NCBI RefSeq assembly: GCF_006717095.1 | Contig: NZ_VFQE01000001.1 | Coordinates: 1,860,001 to 1,924,000 of the forward strand | Direction: 5' to 3' | Origin: Blastococcus colisei | GTDB taxonomy: Bacteria > Actinomycetota > Actinomycetes > Mycobacteriales > Geodermatophilaceae | DNA: 64,000 nt | Shown here: piece after piece, positions 1 to 8,062 of the stretch | Numbering within the stretch: the stretch's first letter is position 1 | How the letters are laid out: each line of letters starts with the position of its first letter | The notes under the pieces: generated by a model | Databases searched by the model: none | Told to the model about the DNA's origin: nothing | Seen by the model: only the letters and a program-made list of their open reading frames with translations | Program-made: the position numbers and the translations under genes

Positions 1-1
1 T

Positions 2-688
2 GCACGGGTCGCCGTGACCGACATCCAGCCGACGGATCCTGTCGTCGAGTCGATTCGCGCGAACGGCGGTACCGCCGTCGGAATCCACCTCGACGTCACG
101 TCGGAGGTCGGTGTCGCCGACGCCTTCGCCCGGGTCGAGGAGCTGTGGGGCCCGGTCGACATCCTGGTGAACAACGCCGCACTGGGCACTCCGGTCGCGC
201 TGGTGCGCGACCTCGAGCTCGACGCCTGGGAGCGCACCCTCAAGGTCAACCTGACCGGCACGATGCTCTGCACCCGCGCGGCACTGCGGCAGATGACCGG
301 CCGCCCGGGGAGCACGGTCATCAACATCGCCTCGAACGTGGCCAAGCGCGGCCTGCCGCACCGCTCGGCCTACGTCGCAAGCAAGTGGGCGGTGCTCGGG
401 CTGACGCAGACCCTTGCCCTGGAGACGGCCCTGGACGGTATCCGGGTGAACACCGTCTGTCCCGGGCCGGTCGAAACCCCGCACCTCGACGAGGTGATGC
501 GCGGTCACGCCGAGGCCGAGGGGACGACGGTGGAGGGCATCGCCGAGCAGTGGCGGACGTCGGCGCCCATTGGGCGCTTCATCGACGCCCGCGAGGTCGT
601 CGATGTCTGCCTCTTCCTCGCCTCCGACGCGTCCTCGGCACTCACGGGCGAGGCGATCAACGTCAGCGGCGGCCTCGTCATGAGCTGA
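2..688 (+). CDS. SDR-family oxidoreductase, 5' end cut by window edge
   Basis: This is the C-terminal part of a short-chain dehydrogenase/reductase. The reading frame is open through the window edge, and the visible protein starts at the second beta-strand (ARVAVTDIQ), so the N-terminal GxxxGxG nucleotide-binding turn lies outside. An NNAA motif, a catalytic Ser (NIAS) and the YVASK Tyr/Lys pair are present, followed by the usual PG.V.T segment and a C-terminal GG.V. The SDR family reduces or oxidises carbonyl/alcohol groups with NAD(P). It sits upstream of an enolase-superfamily protein and the mycofactocin genes; some SDRs in actinobacteria are known to depend on mycofactocin and to co-occur with it. 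Substrate is unknown. Confidence 0.9.
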   Translation, partial: ARVAVTDIQPTDPVVESIRANGGTAVGIHLDVTSEVGVADAFARVEELWGPVDILVNNAALGTPVALVRDLELDAWERTLKVNLTGTMLCTRAALRQMTGRPGSTVINIASNVAKRGLPHRSAYVASKWAVLGLTQTLALETALDGIRVNTVCPGPVETPHLDEVMRGHAEAEGTTVEGIAEQWRTSAPIGRFIDAREVVDVCLFLASDASSALTGEAINVSGGLVMS

Positions 689-737
689 CCGCGAAGTCAT
701 GCACCCCGGAATGCAGAACTGAACGGAAGGGCAGGAC

Positions 738-1268
738 ATGAGCCTGGAAGGCAAGACCATCGCACTGCTGATCGAGGACGACTACCAGATCCTCGAGGCG
801 TGGTATCCCGCGCTGCGGTTGCAGGCCGCCGGAGCAACGGTGCGCGTGGTCGGCAGCGGGACCAAGGGGTGCTACGCGAGCAAGGAGGGCTACCCGATGG
901 CGGCCGACTGCGCGGCGGCCGACGTCCGGGCGGAGGATTTCGACGCCGTCGTCGTCCCGGGCGGCTTCGCCCCGGACAACATGCGGCTGCACCCCGAGAT
1001 GGTCGACCTGGTGCGCGGCGTGCACGACGCCGGCCGGCTGACCGCGGCGATCTGCCACGGTGGCTGGATGCTCGTCTCGGCGGGTGCGCTCAAGGGGCGC
1101 CGTGCGACTGGCTACCTGCCGATCCGCGACGACGTCGTCAACGCGGGCGGCACCTGGGTCGACGAGGCGGTGGTCGAGGACGGCAACGTCATCACGTCCC
1201 GAACGCCGGCCGACCTGCCGCAGTTCGCCGAGGCGCTCGTCGCCTACCTCTCGCGCGCCGACGGCTGA
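738..1268 (+). CDS. DJ-1/PfpI family protein
   Basis: A 176-residue single-domain protein of the DJ-1/PfpI class I glutamine amidotransferase-like family. The nucleophile elbow AICHGG holds the conserved Cys, and an acidic residue lies near the N-terminus (IEDDYQ). Members act as deglycases, chaperones, hydratases or proteases, so the function cannot be fixed from sequence. An AAGGGCAGG ribosome binding site precedes the ATG. It lies 49 nt after the SDR and 9 nt before the enolase-superfamily gene, so these are probably one transcript leading into the mycofactocin genes. Confidence 0.85.
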   Translation: MSLEGKTIALLIEDDYQILEAWYPALRLQAAGATVRVVGSGTKGCYASKEGYPMAADCAAADVRAEDFDAVVVPGGFAPDNMRLHPEMVDLVRGVHDAGRLTAAICHGGWMLVSAGALKGRRATGYLPIRDDVVNAGGTWVDEAVVEDGNVITSRTPADLPQFAEALVAYLSRADG

Positions 1269-1277
1269 GCGGTCGTC

Positions 1278-2405
1278 GTGGAGATCACACGTGTGGAGGC
1301 GATCCCGCTCGCCAGCCCGCTCGCCGAGCCGCTGCGCTGGGGGGCCATGGTTGTCGGGGTCAAGGGCGGCATCGTCGTCCGAGTCGAGACGGACGAGGGC
1401 GTCGTCGGGCTCGGGGAGGCGGGGTTCTCCGCCGAGTACTTCCCGACGGTGGGGCCGATCATCAACGACCAGCTGGCGCCGATGCTCGTAGGCCGGGACC
1501 CGCGGGACATCTCCTCGCTGTGGCGGCAGATGCTCGATGCCACCCATATGTGGGGCCGGCGCGGGATCGAGACCTACGCGCTCAGCGGCGTGGACATAGC
1601 GCTGTGGGACCTGCTCGGAAAGGTCAGCGGGCAACCCGTGTACCGCCTGCTCGGAGCGGCGAAGTCGGCCGTGCGCGCCTACTTCGCGCCCTCGCTGAAG
1701 CCGACGCCGGAGATCGTCGAGGAGTGCGAGCGGGCGGTCGCCGACGGGTTCACCGCGATGAAGCTGCGGGCGTACCCGACGCTGCGCGAGACGGTCGATC
1801 TGGTCGCGAGCGTTCGAGTGGCCATCGGCGACGACGCCGAGATCATGCTCGACGGCAACATGTCGTTCGACCGGCGGACCGCTCTCGTGTTGGCCCGCGA
1901 GCTCGAGCAGTTAGGCGTCTCCTGGCTGGAGGAGCCGATCCTGTCGCACAGCCTCACGCAATACGTCGACGACCACTCCTGGCTCGCCGACCGCGTCTCG
2001 CTGCGCCTGGCTGGCGGGGAATCGCTGCTGACTCGGTTCGAGTACATAGACCTTCTGTCGCGCCGGACGTTCGACGTCCTCCAGCCCGACTGCACCAGCG
2101 TCGGCGGGATCTCCGAGGCCAAGCGGATCGCCGACATGGCCAGCGCCTGGAACATCGAGTGCGTCCCGCACATCGCCTGCTCGTCGGGCACCGGGATATC
2201 GCTCGCGGCTGGGCTGCACATGATCCTCGCCTGCACGAATGCTCCGCTGATCGAGTTCGACGCCTATGGCGGCCCGGGCTGGGACGGCATGCTCGTCGAG
2301 CCGCACACGGTGAAGGACGGGTACGTGAGCGCCGACGAGCGTCCGGGCCTCGGAGTGGAGCTCGCCGGAGACGCGCTGGAGAGGTTCTCCCTGGCCCGCC
2401 AGTGA
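1278..2405 (+). CDS. Mandelate racemase/muconate lactonizing enzyme-type enolase superfamily protein
   Basis: A 375-residue enolase-superfamily enzyme with the N-terminal capping domain (about residues 1-120) and the TIM-barrel domain. Metal ligands are visible on successive strands: Asp in IMLDGN, Glu in WLEEPI and Glu in GGES. A catalytic-type Lys lies in AMKLR and a late His in VPHIA. These proteins abstract an alpha-proton from carboxylate substrates (acid-sugar dehydration, racemisation, cycloisomerisation); the substrate here is not predictable. The GTG start follows the PfpI stop by 9 nt, so it is cotranscribed with it and with mftD downstream. Confidence 0.88.
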   Translation: MEITRVEAIPLASPLAEPLRWGAMVVGVKGGIVVRVETDEGVVGLGEAGFSAEYFPTVGPIINDQLAPMLVGRDPRDISSLWRQMLDATHMWGRRGIETYALSGVDIALWDLLGKVSGQPVYRLLGAAKSAVRAYFAPSLKPTPEIVEECERAVADGFTAMKLRAYPTLRETVDLVASVRVAIGDDAEIMLDGNMSFDRRTALVLARELEQLGVSWLEEPILSHSLTQYVDDHSWLADRVSLRLAGGESLLTRFEYIDLLSRRTFDVLQPDCTSVGGISEAKRIADMASAWNIECVPHIACSSGTGISLAAGLHMILACTNAPLIEFDAYGGPGWDGMLVEPHTVKDGYVSADERPGLGVELAGDALERFSLARQ

Positions 2406-2491
2406 GAAGAAGGTCCGCGGCCGGCACGGCCGCGTGCACGGAAACGATGCCGCGCGCTCGCGCGGTGGCCCCCGAGGACAAGGGAACGGGC

Positions 2492-3694
2492 ATGTCGAAG
2501 GCGTGGTTCGAGACGGTGGCCGAGGCGCAGCGGCGTGCGAAGCGGCGGCTGCCCGAGGGTGTGTACGGGGCCCTCGTGGCGGGGTCGGAGAAGGGGCTGA
2601 CGGTCGCCGACAACCTGTCGGCTTTCGATGAGCTCGGCTTCGCGCCGCACACGGCGGGGCTGTCCAACGAACGGCGGTTGGCTACCAACGTGCTGGGTCA
2701 GGACGTGTCAATGCCGGTCATGATCAGCCCGACCGGCGTGCAGGCGGTGCACCCGGACGGCGAGGTGGCGGTGGCGCGGGCCGCAGCCGCCCGCGGCATC
2801 GCGATAGGACTCTCGTCGTTCGCATCCAAGCCGATCGAGGACGTCGTCGCCGCCAACCCGAAGACCGTCTTCCAGGTCTACTGGGTCGGCTCCAAGGACG
2901 AAATGGCCGGCCGGATCGACCGCGCGAAGCGGGCCGGGGCGGTCGGGCTGATCGCCACCCTGGACTGGTCGTTCGCTTACGGCCGCGACTGGGGGAGCCC
3001 GTTCATCCCAGAGAAGGTCAACTTCGAGGCGGGCCGCCGCTACGCCGCGCAGGTGGCGCTCAGGCCGCGTTGGCTGTGGGACTTCGCCAAGACCCGGACG
3101 TTGCCGGACCTCCGCGTGCCCAACATGGTGGCGAACCCCGGTGACCCGTCGCCGACGTTCTTCGGTGCCTACGGCGCCTGGATGCAGACCCCGATGCCGT
3201 CGTGGGACGACGTCGCTTGGCTGCGCAAGCAGTGGGACGGCCCGTTCATGCTCAAGGGCGTCATGCGCGTGGACGACGCCAAGCGGGCGATCGACGCCGG
3301 CGTCACCGCGATCTCGGTGTCCAACCACGGCGGCAACAACCTCGACGGCACTCCGGCCTCGATCCGCGCGCTGCCAGCAATCGCCGATGCCGTCGGTGAT
3401 CAGGTCGAGGTGCTGCTCGACGGGGGGATCCGCCGCGGCTCCGACGTCGCCAAGGCTCTGGCGCTGGGCGCCAAGGCCGTGATGATCGGCCGCGCCTACC
3501 TGTGGGGGCTTGCTGCCAACGGGCAGGCGGGCGTGGAGAACGTCCTCGACCTGCTCCGCGAAGGACTGGGCTCGGCGCTGGTCGGCCTCGGCCACAGATC
3601 CGTCGACGACCTGCGCCGCAGCGACGTCGTGATCCCGCCCGATTTCCTGCGCAACCTGGGGGTTCAGGGGCCCGACGCACCCGTTCCGGCCTGA
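2492..3694 (+). CDS. mftD: Pre-mycofactocin synthase MftD
   Basis: A 400-residue FMN-dependent alpha-hydroxyacid dehydrogenase-family protein. It resembles mycobacterial MftD (LldD1) throughout: the opening (AWFETVAEAQ, RRLPEGVYG), SPTGVQAV, GLSSFASKP, VSNHGGNNLDG and the FMN phosphate-binding end LLDGGIRRG...MIGRAYLWG. MftD oxidatively deaminates AHDP, the dimethyl-pyrrolidinone made from the MftA C-terminus, to give redox-active pre-mycofactocin. The ATG at 2492 is chosen because the protein then begins like its homologues and AAGGGA lies upstream. It comes before mftA, whereas the common order is mftA-B-C-D. Confidence 0.93.
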   Translation: MSKAWFETVAEAQRRAKRRLPEGVYGALVAGSEKGLTVADNLSAFDELGFAPHTAGLSNERRLATNVLGQDVSMPVMISPTGVQAVHPDGEVAVARAAAARGIAIGLSSFASKPIEDVVAANPKTVFQVYWVGSKDEMAGRIDRAKRAGAVGLIATLDWSFAYGRDWGSPFIPEKVNFEAGRRYAAQVALRPRWLWDFAKTRTLPDLRVPNMVANPGDPSPTFFGAYGAWMQTPMPSWDDVAWLRKQWDGPFMLKGVMRVDDAKRAIDAGVTAISVSNHGGNNLDGTPASIRALPAIADAVGDQVEVLLDGGIRRGSDVAKALALGAKAVMIGRAYLWGLAANGQAGVENVLDLLREGLGSALVGLGHRSVDDLRRSDVVIPPDFLRNLGVQGPDAPVPA

Positions 3695-3780
3695 CCCACA
3701 GAGCTGCGGTCGCTCGTCCTCTTGGTGGGCGCCCGAGCCTTGCACCATCCACACAGAAGAACAGAAGAGAGGAAGGGTCC

Positions 3781-3909
3781 ATGTCAACCCACATCCCGAG
3801 CGTGCCCAGCGAGGACGCCGTCGCGGACGAGACGCTCGGCGCCGAACTCCTGGTCGAGGAGTCGCTGGTCGAGGAGGTCTCGATCGACGGCATGTGCGGC
3901 GTCTACTGA
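3781..3909 (+). CDS. mftA: Mycofactocin precursor peptide MftA
   Basis: A 42-residue precursor peptide ending in IDGMCGVY, the hallmark of MftA. The terminal Val-Tyr is the substrate: MftC decarboxylates the Tyr and forms a C-C crosslink to Val, after which the modified end is released and matured to mycofactocin, a redox cofactor. The body is very acidic (repeated EE with Leu/Val), typical of a leader recognised by MftB. A strong AGGAAGG ribosome binding site lies just before the ATG. It follows mftD by 86 nt and its last codons overlap a possible mftB start. Confidence 0.96.
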   Translation: MSTHIPSVPSEDAVADETLGAELLVEESLVEEVSIDGMCGVY

Positions 3910-3923
3910 ACGCCGCCGTTCCC

Positions 3924-4217
3924 GTGGCGACCACCGTGGTCGCATTCGACCCCTCGGTGCCGTGGCGGCGGGCCCGCTCGGTGGCGCTGCGGCCGGAGCC
4001 GTTCGGCGCGCTGGTCTACCACTTCGGCAACCGGAAGCTGTCCTTCCTGAAGTCGAAGACCCTCGTCACCGTCGTCGAGGCGCTGGGTGACCACCCGAGC
4101 GCCGCCGCGGCCCTCACTGCCTGCGGCGTCCCCGAGGCGCAGCGGCCCGCCTACGTGAAGGCGCTGGCCGACCTCGCCCGTTCCCAGATGATCGAGCTCC
4201 GGGAGGACCTCGCATGA
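3924..4217 (+). CDS. mftB: Mycofactocin biosynthesis chaperone MftB
   Basis: A small PqqD-like RiPP recognition protein that presents MftA to the radical SAM enzyme MftC. The segment RPEPFGALVYHFGNRKLSFL is characteristic of the family. The start is uncertain: an ATG at 3894 lies inside the mftA 3' end (overlap 16 nt), and GTG codons at 3924 and 3936 give a protein that begins nearer the FDP residues shared with homologues. 3924 is used here, giving 97 residues. The stop overlaps the mftC ATG by 4 nt (ATGA), indicating translational coupling. Confidence 0.88.
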   Translation: MATTVVAFDPSVPWRRARSVALRPEPFGALVYHFGNRKLSFLKSKTLVTVVEALGDHPSAAAALTACGVPEAQRPAYVKALADLARSQMIELREDLA

Positions 4218-5431
4218 CCGCCGTGTTGCCCCAGCGTCCGGTCGGGGGTCGGCTGATCGACCAGTTCGAGTACGGCCTCGACGCCCCGATCTGCCTGACC
4301 TGGGAGCTCACGTACGCCTGCAACCTGGCCTGCGTGCACTGCCTGTCGTCCTCGGGACGGCGCGACCCGCGGGAGCTGTCGACCGCCGAGGCCGAGGCGG
4401 TCATCGACGAGCTGCAGCGGATGCAGGTCTTCTACGTCAACGTCGGTGGCGGTGAGCCGACCGTCCGGCCGGACTTCTGGCACCTGCTCGACTACGCGAT
4501 CGGCCACGACGTGGGGGTCAAGTTCTCCACCAACGGCATCAAGCTGGACAGGACGCGGGCGGCCCAGTTGGCCTCTACCGACTACGTCGACGTCCAGATC
4601 TCCCTGGACGGCGCCACGGCGGAGGTGAACGACCGGGTCCGCGGTGCCGGCTCGTTCGCCACCGCCACCCGGGCGCTGGAGAACCTGGCCGAGGCCGGGA
4701 TGAAGGACTTCAAGGTCTCCGTCGTCGTCACCCGCGAGAACGCCGGGCAGCTCGACGCGTTCAAGGCGCTCACCGACTCCTTCGGCGCCCAGCTGCGGAT
4801 CACCCGGCTGCGCCCGTCCGGCCGCGGGGCCGACGTCTGGGACGAGCTGCACCCGACCCAGGCCCAGCAGCGCGAGCTCTACGAGTGGCTGCTGGCCAAC
4901 GGCGACAACGTGCTCACCGGTGACTCGTTCTTCCACCTGTCGGCGTTCGGCGAGGCCCTGCCCGGGCTCAACCTGTGCGGCGCCGGGCGCGTGGTCTGCC
5001 TGATCGACCCGGTCGGCGACGTCTACGCCTGCCCGTTCGCCATCCACGAGAACTTCCTCGCCGGCAACGTCCGCGACGAGGGCGGCTTCCAGAAGGTGTG
5101 GCAGCACAGCGAGCTGTTCGCCGACCTGCGCAGCCCGCAGACCGGCGGCGCCTGCACGAAGTGCGCCCACTTCGACGCCTGCCGTGGCGGCTGCATGGCG
5201 GCCAAGTTCTTCACCGGCCTGCCGCTCGACGGGCCCGACCCCGAGTGCGTCCAGGGCTACGGCGAGACCGCGCTGGCCGCCCGCGACCTCCAGCTGAGCA
5301 CGCCGAGGAGCCACATCGACCACTCGCACACGGGCCCGGTCCGCGGCCAGCCCACCCTCCTGGGCATGCCGGCCCTCCCGCCCGCGAAGCTCTGCGACGA
5401 GTCACCCGTAGTTGACGTCCGTTTGAGATGA
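4214..5431 (+). CDS. mftC: Mycofactocin radical SAM maturase MftC
   Basis: A 405-residue radical SAM/SPASM enzyme. The [4Fe-4S] SAM-cluster motif is CNLACVHC (Cys36, Cys40, Cys43), GGGEPT follows, and a Cys-rich SPASM region with CTKC, CRGGC and late Cys residues lies after about residue 255. MftC decarboxylates the C-terminal Tyr of MftA and crosslinks it to the preceding Val. Overlap with mftB shows coupling. The usual partners mftE (creatininase-like peptidase), mftF (glycosyltransferase) and mftG do not follow: the next DNA is a damaged LuxR-like gene on the other strand. Confidence 0.95.
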   Translation: MTAVLPQRPVGGRLIDQFEYGLDAPICLTWELTYACNLACVHCLSSSGRRDPRELSTAEAEAVIDELQRMQVFYVNVGGGEPTVRPDFWHLLDYAIGHDVGVKFSTNGIKLDRTRAAQLASTDYVDVQISLDGATAEVNDRVRGAGSFATATRALENLAEAGMKDFKVSVVVTRENAGQLDAFKALTDSFGAQLRITRLRPSGRGADVWDELHPTQAQQRELYEWLLANGDNVLTGDSFFHLSAFGEALPGLNLCGAGRVVCLIDPVGDVYACPFAIHENFLAGNVRDEGGFQKVWQHSELFADLRSPQTGGACTKCAHFDACRGGCMAAKFFTGLPLDGPDPECVQGYGETALAARDLQLSTPRSHIDHSHTGPVRGQPTLLGMPALPPAKLCDESPVVDVRLR

Positions 5432-5446
5432 CTGCGACCGTCCGGG

Positions 5447-6116
5447 TCAGTCACCGGCCCGTCGAGATCCGTGACGCTGAGGACCGGATGCCCGCCCGCG
5501 CAAGGGGGCCGGAACGTATAGACCTTCCCGCTCTGCGCGGACGGCCGCGAGTGTCCTCGTCGGTGCCCCGAGCTTGAGGAGGACGTGTTCCAGGTGGGCG
5601 GCCACTGTCCGTGGGGCGACGACGAGTGTGCGTGCGATCTGGTGGTTGGAGGCACCCTCGACCAGGAGGCCCCAACACCTCCAGTTCCCGCGGGGTCAGC
5701 CCGTGCAGATCCGGCGTCGGTGACAGGAGGGTCACGGCGGTCAGCCCCGGCGGCAGGTCCTCGGGCGCCGCCAGGACGGTGACGCGCACATATCCGCCGG
5801 GGGCGTGCGAGCCGCCCACCGGCCAGAGGAAGGACGAGTACACGGTCCCATCGCCGATCCGTTCACGTGCGGCGGCCAGGACGGGGAAGCCGGGGACCAG
5901 GAGCCGATCCGCCTGCAGGCCGGGCAGGGCCTGGCAGTCGCCGTCCGCGTGGAGCACCACGCCGGCCGTGGCCCCCCGGACCAGGCATGCGGCAGCGAGC
6001 AGCAAGCGCATCGGGTCGATGCCGTGCGCGAGCACCGGCCCGAACTGCCCGAGCTGACGGCGCGTCGCCGGCGACGGTGGCTGCGGGCTGCCGGACAGCA
6101 GTGCGAGGAAGCGTGA
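5447..6116 (-). pseudogene. LuxR-type regulator remnant, truncated and frameshifted
   Basis: Read on the minus strand, this is the C-terminal part of a LuxR-family regulator. The frame is closed by an in-frame TAG at 6117-6119 and has no plausible start near it. It reads through QFGPVLAHGIDPMRLL and a ligand-domain-like segment to LTPRELEVLG. At about 5668-5672 one extra base in the run TTGGGGCC shifts the frame. In the other frame the helix-turn-helix continues (SNHQIARTLVVAPRTVAAH, LGAPTRTLAAVRAE) to a stop at 5447. The N-terminal half of the protein is missing. Either gene decay or, for the frameshift only, a sequencing error explains it; the missing N-terminus favours decay. It lies immediately after mftC. 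Confidence 0.75.
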
Positions 6117-6128
6117 CTACTGACCGGC

Positions 6129-6142
6129 CAATCGCCCGATTG
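6129..6142. promoter_or_regulatory. 14-bp palindrome upstream of the Lsr2-like gene
   Basis: CAATCG-CC-CGATTG is a perfect inverted repeat with 6-nt arms in a locally lower-GC stretch between the LuxR remnant and the amphi-Trp/Lsr2 gene. It could be a transcription-factor operator. No regulator can be named, and the rest of 6143-6356 shows nothing else I can support. Confidence 0.3.
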
Positions 6143-6356
6143 ATGGTTCGTCGGTATTCAGCTCCGTCACGACATCCTCGCTTTGAACCTCCGAGGCGCG
6201 GTGGCCCCTCCCTCCGCGCCATCGGGAAGTCTGGAATCGCTCTGGCATCCGGTTCCGGGAGCGCCAGATCCTGAGCTCCCGGCCAGGCGGGGTGATGTAC
6301 TCCGGAACAGCTCAGCCGTCGCACCGCGCGGCGCGCTCGAATGAACGGAGAACGCC

Positions 6357-7007
6357 GTGTCCGATGTGAAGGTCCAGCAGAAGCAGTCGCTGAGCCGGCA
6401 GGAGGCCGCCCGCCTCATCGCGGCGTTGGCCGAGGGGCTGCGGGAGGACGGCAAGGTCGCCGTGCAGCTGGGAAACAGCACACTGGAGCTGTCGGTGACC
6501 GACCAAGTCGACTGGGAGCTCGAGGTGGAGGTCGACGGCGACGAGATCGAGCTGGAAATGGAGCTGAAGTGGTCGACGTCCGGTCGCGCGTCGGCCGAAG
6601 CTGCGGAAGACGAGTCGAAGGAAGACCAGTCGGTGAAATACCAGTCCGAGGAGGACGAGTCCGAAGAGGTCCAGCCTGAACTGGTGTCCGAAGGGGACGT
6701 CGCAGAGGAGGCCGAGACCGACCGGGAGGCGATGGCGGAGGATGAAGCCGAGGGCGGTGAATCCGCGGTGGACGCCGCCGAATCTGGCGAGCCCAAGCCC
6801 GAGGCGGTCTCGGCGGCTGACCGGGACCGAACCCCACGGGCGCGCCGCGGTCGTCGCAGCGCCTCTGCAGGGGCCGGCCGGTCGGCTTCGAACGGCATCG
6901 ATACCGCCGCTGTGCGCGCGTGGGCCGCGGCCAACGGCCTTGCGGTCTCGCCGCGGGGCCGCATCAAGGACGAGGTGCTCGAGGCCTACCGCGCCGCGGG
7001 CAACTGA
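6357..7007 (+). CDS. Amphi-Trp domain / Lsr2 DNA-binding domain fusion protein
   Basis: A 216-residue protein with three parts. Residues 1-72 form an amphi-Trp domain (SLSRQEAARL, DGKVAVQLG, ending in MELKW). Residues about 75-165 are a low-complexity, strongly acidic linker rich in Glu, Asp and Ser. Residues about 180-216 form an Lsr2-type C-terminal DNA-binding domain: VRAWAAANG, then SPRGRI (the RGR that enters the AT minor groove in Lsr2), then a final helix. A short basic Arg-rich stretch precedes it. The N-terminal Lsr2 dimerisation domain is absent, so this is not Lsr2 itself but probably a nucleoid-associated or xenogeneic-silencing-like protein. GTG start. Confidence 0.82.
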   Translation: MSDVKVQQKQSLSRQEAARLIAALAEGLREDGKVAVQLGNSTLELSVTDQVDWELEVEVDGDEIELEMELKWSTSGRASAEAAEDESKEDQSVKYQSEEDESEEVQPELVSEGDVAEEAETDREAMAEDEAEGGESAVDAAESGEPKPEAVSAADRDRTPRARRGRRSASAGAGRSASNGIDTAAVRAWAAANGLAVSPRGRIKDEVLEAYRAAGN

Positions 7008-7020
7008 CCGACCACGTGGG

Positions 7021-7066
7021 CGGACGGCTGTTGGCGGTTCCTAGTGCACGCCGGCGGAGCCGTCCG
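7021..7066. terminator. Stem-loop between convergent Lsr2-like and integrase genes
   Basis: CGGACGGCT (7021-7029) and AGCCGTCCG (7058-7066) are perfect 9-nt inverted arms around a 28-nt loop, just after the Lsr2-like stop and before the end of the convergent integrase gene. There is no T-tract, as usual in high-GC actinobacteria. It may serve both genes as a terminator. Confidence 0.5.
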
Positions 7067-7083
7067 TCCTCGTCTTCACCGGA

Positions 7084-8007
7084 TCACAGCCGATCTCCGA
7101 GACGGAGGCGGCGGTGTGCGTCGTGCGCGCGCTCGACTGCCGTGGAGGCGGCGTACCGGGACAGCATGTCGTCGCTGCGCCAGCCGGCCAGCATCATCAG
7201 GTCGCGTTCCTGCCCACCCCCCGCGAGCCAGCGGTGGGCGAAGGTGTGCCGGAAGCGGTGCGGGTGGACGTCGGTGACTCCGGCCTGCGCGGCGCGGGTG
7301 TGCAGCACGTCCCGGGCGCCGTCGGGGGTCATCGGGCCCCGCTGGCCCAGCAGCAGCCGGGAGGATCGCGCGTAGGGATGCAGGGCGCGAACCCGCAGGT
7401 AGCGGTCGACGGTCTGGGCGGTCTTGGCCCCGAACGGCACCACGCGGGGACGGGAGCCCTTGCCGGTGACGTAGGCGAGTTCCCGGTCGAGGTCGACGTC
7501 GGTCAGGTCGAGTCCGCACAGCTCCGACACCCGGACGCCGGTGTCTAGCAGCAGCCGGAGGACGACCTCGTCGCGACGACCGAGGAAGACGGTGCGGTCG
7601 AAGGCGCCGGGCCGCCCGCGGGGGACCGCGCAGGTCTTGAGCAGGGCGGCGATCTCCTCGTCGGACAGGATCGGGACCGGCTTTTCGGGTGAGGTCGCGA
7701 TTTCGATGCCGTCGGTGGGGGCTTTCTCCAGTTCTCCTTCAGTGACCAGCCAGCGGCAGAACCGGCGCATCCCGCGCAGCCGTGTGCCGACGGTCGAGGG
7801 CTCCGCGGTCTCGGCCAGTTCGGCCAGCCAGGCGCTGATCGCGTGCCGGGTCAGCTCGTCGAGCACGGGCTCGCGGCTGCGGTCGACCAGCCACCGGGAG
7901 AAGTACCGGACGCTCTGGCTGTACAGCTCGATCGTCCGCGGCGCCTTCGCGGCGGCCCGCAGGTGCCGCCGGAAGGACGCCAGCAGGTCCTCGAGCCGGA
8001 TCACCAC
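7084..8007 (-). CDS. Tyrosine recombinase/integrase (XerC/XerD-like)
   Basis: A 307-residue site-specific recombinase of the phage integrase family. The N-terminal SAM-like core-binding domain spans about residues 1-100 and the catalytic domain follows. The catalytic set looks complete: Arg159 (TGVRVSELC), Lys183 (GKGSRPR), His250/Arg253 (HPHRFRH), Trp276 (AGW) and the nucleophile Tyr285 (SRYAAS). Length and architecture resemble XerC/D and the integrases of small mobile elements. No excisionase or attachment site was recognised. It lies between the Lsr2-like gene and the DNA repair polymerase, and may mark the edge of a mobile or once-mobile segment. Confidence 0.87.
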   Translation of the reverse strand: MVIRLEDLLASFRRHLRAAAKAPRTIELYSQSVRYFSRWLVDRSREPVLDELTRHAISAWLAELAETAEPSTVGTRLRGMRRFCRWLVTEGELEKAPTDGIEIATSPEKPVPILSDEEIAALLKTCAVPRGRPGAFDRTVFLGRRDEVVLRLLLDTGVRVSELCGLDLTDVDLDRELAYVTGKGSRPRVVPFGAKTAQTVDRYLRVRALHPYARSSRLLLGQRGPMTPDGARDVLHTRAAQAGVTDVHPHRFRHTFAHRWLAGGGQERDLMMLAGWRSDDMLSRYAASTAVERAHDAHRRLRLGDRL

Positions 8008-8062
8008 GGACGAAGGTTATCGGGCGAGTGAGCGCTGTGCTAGATCTCTCAAGCTGCCCGGA

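Noticed and set aside
738-1268. PfpI/DJ-1 protein as a substitute for the MftE peptidase
   Set aside because: MftE is a creatininase-family enzyme with a different fold. Neighbourhood alone does not support replacement.
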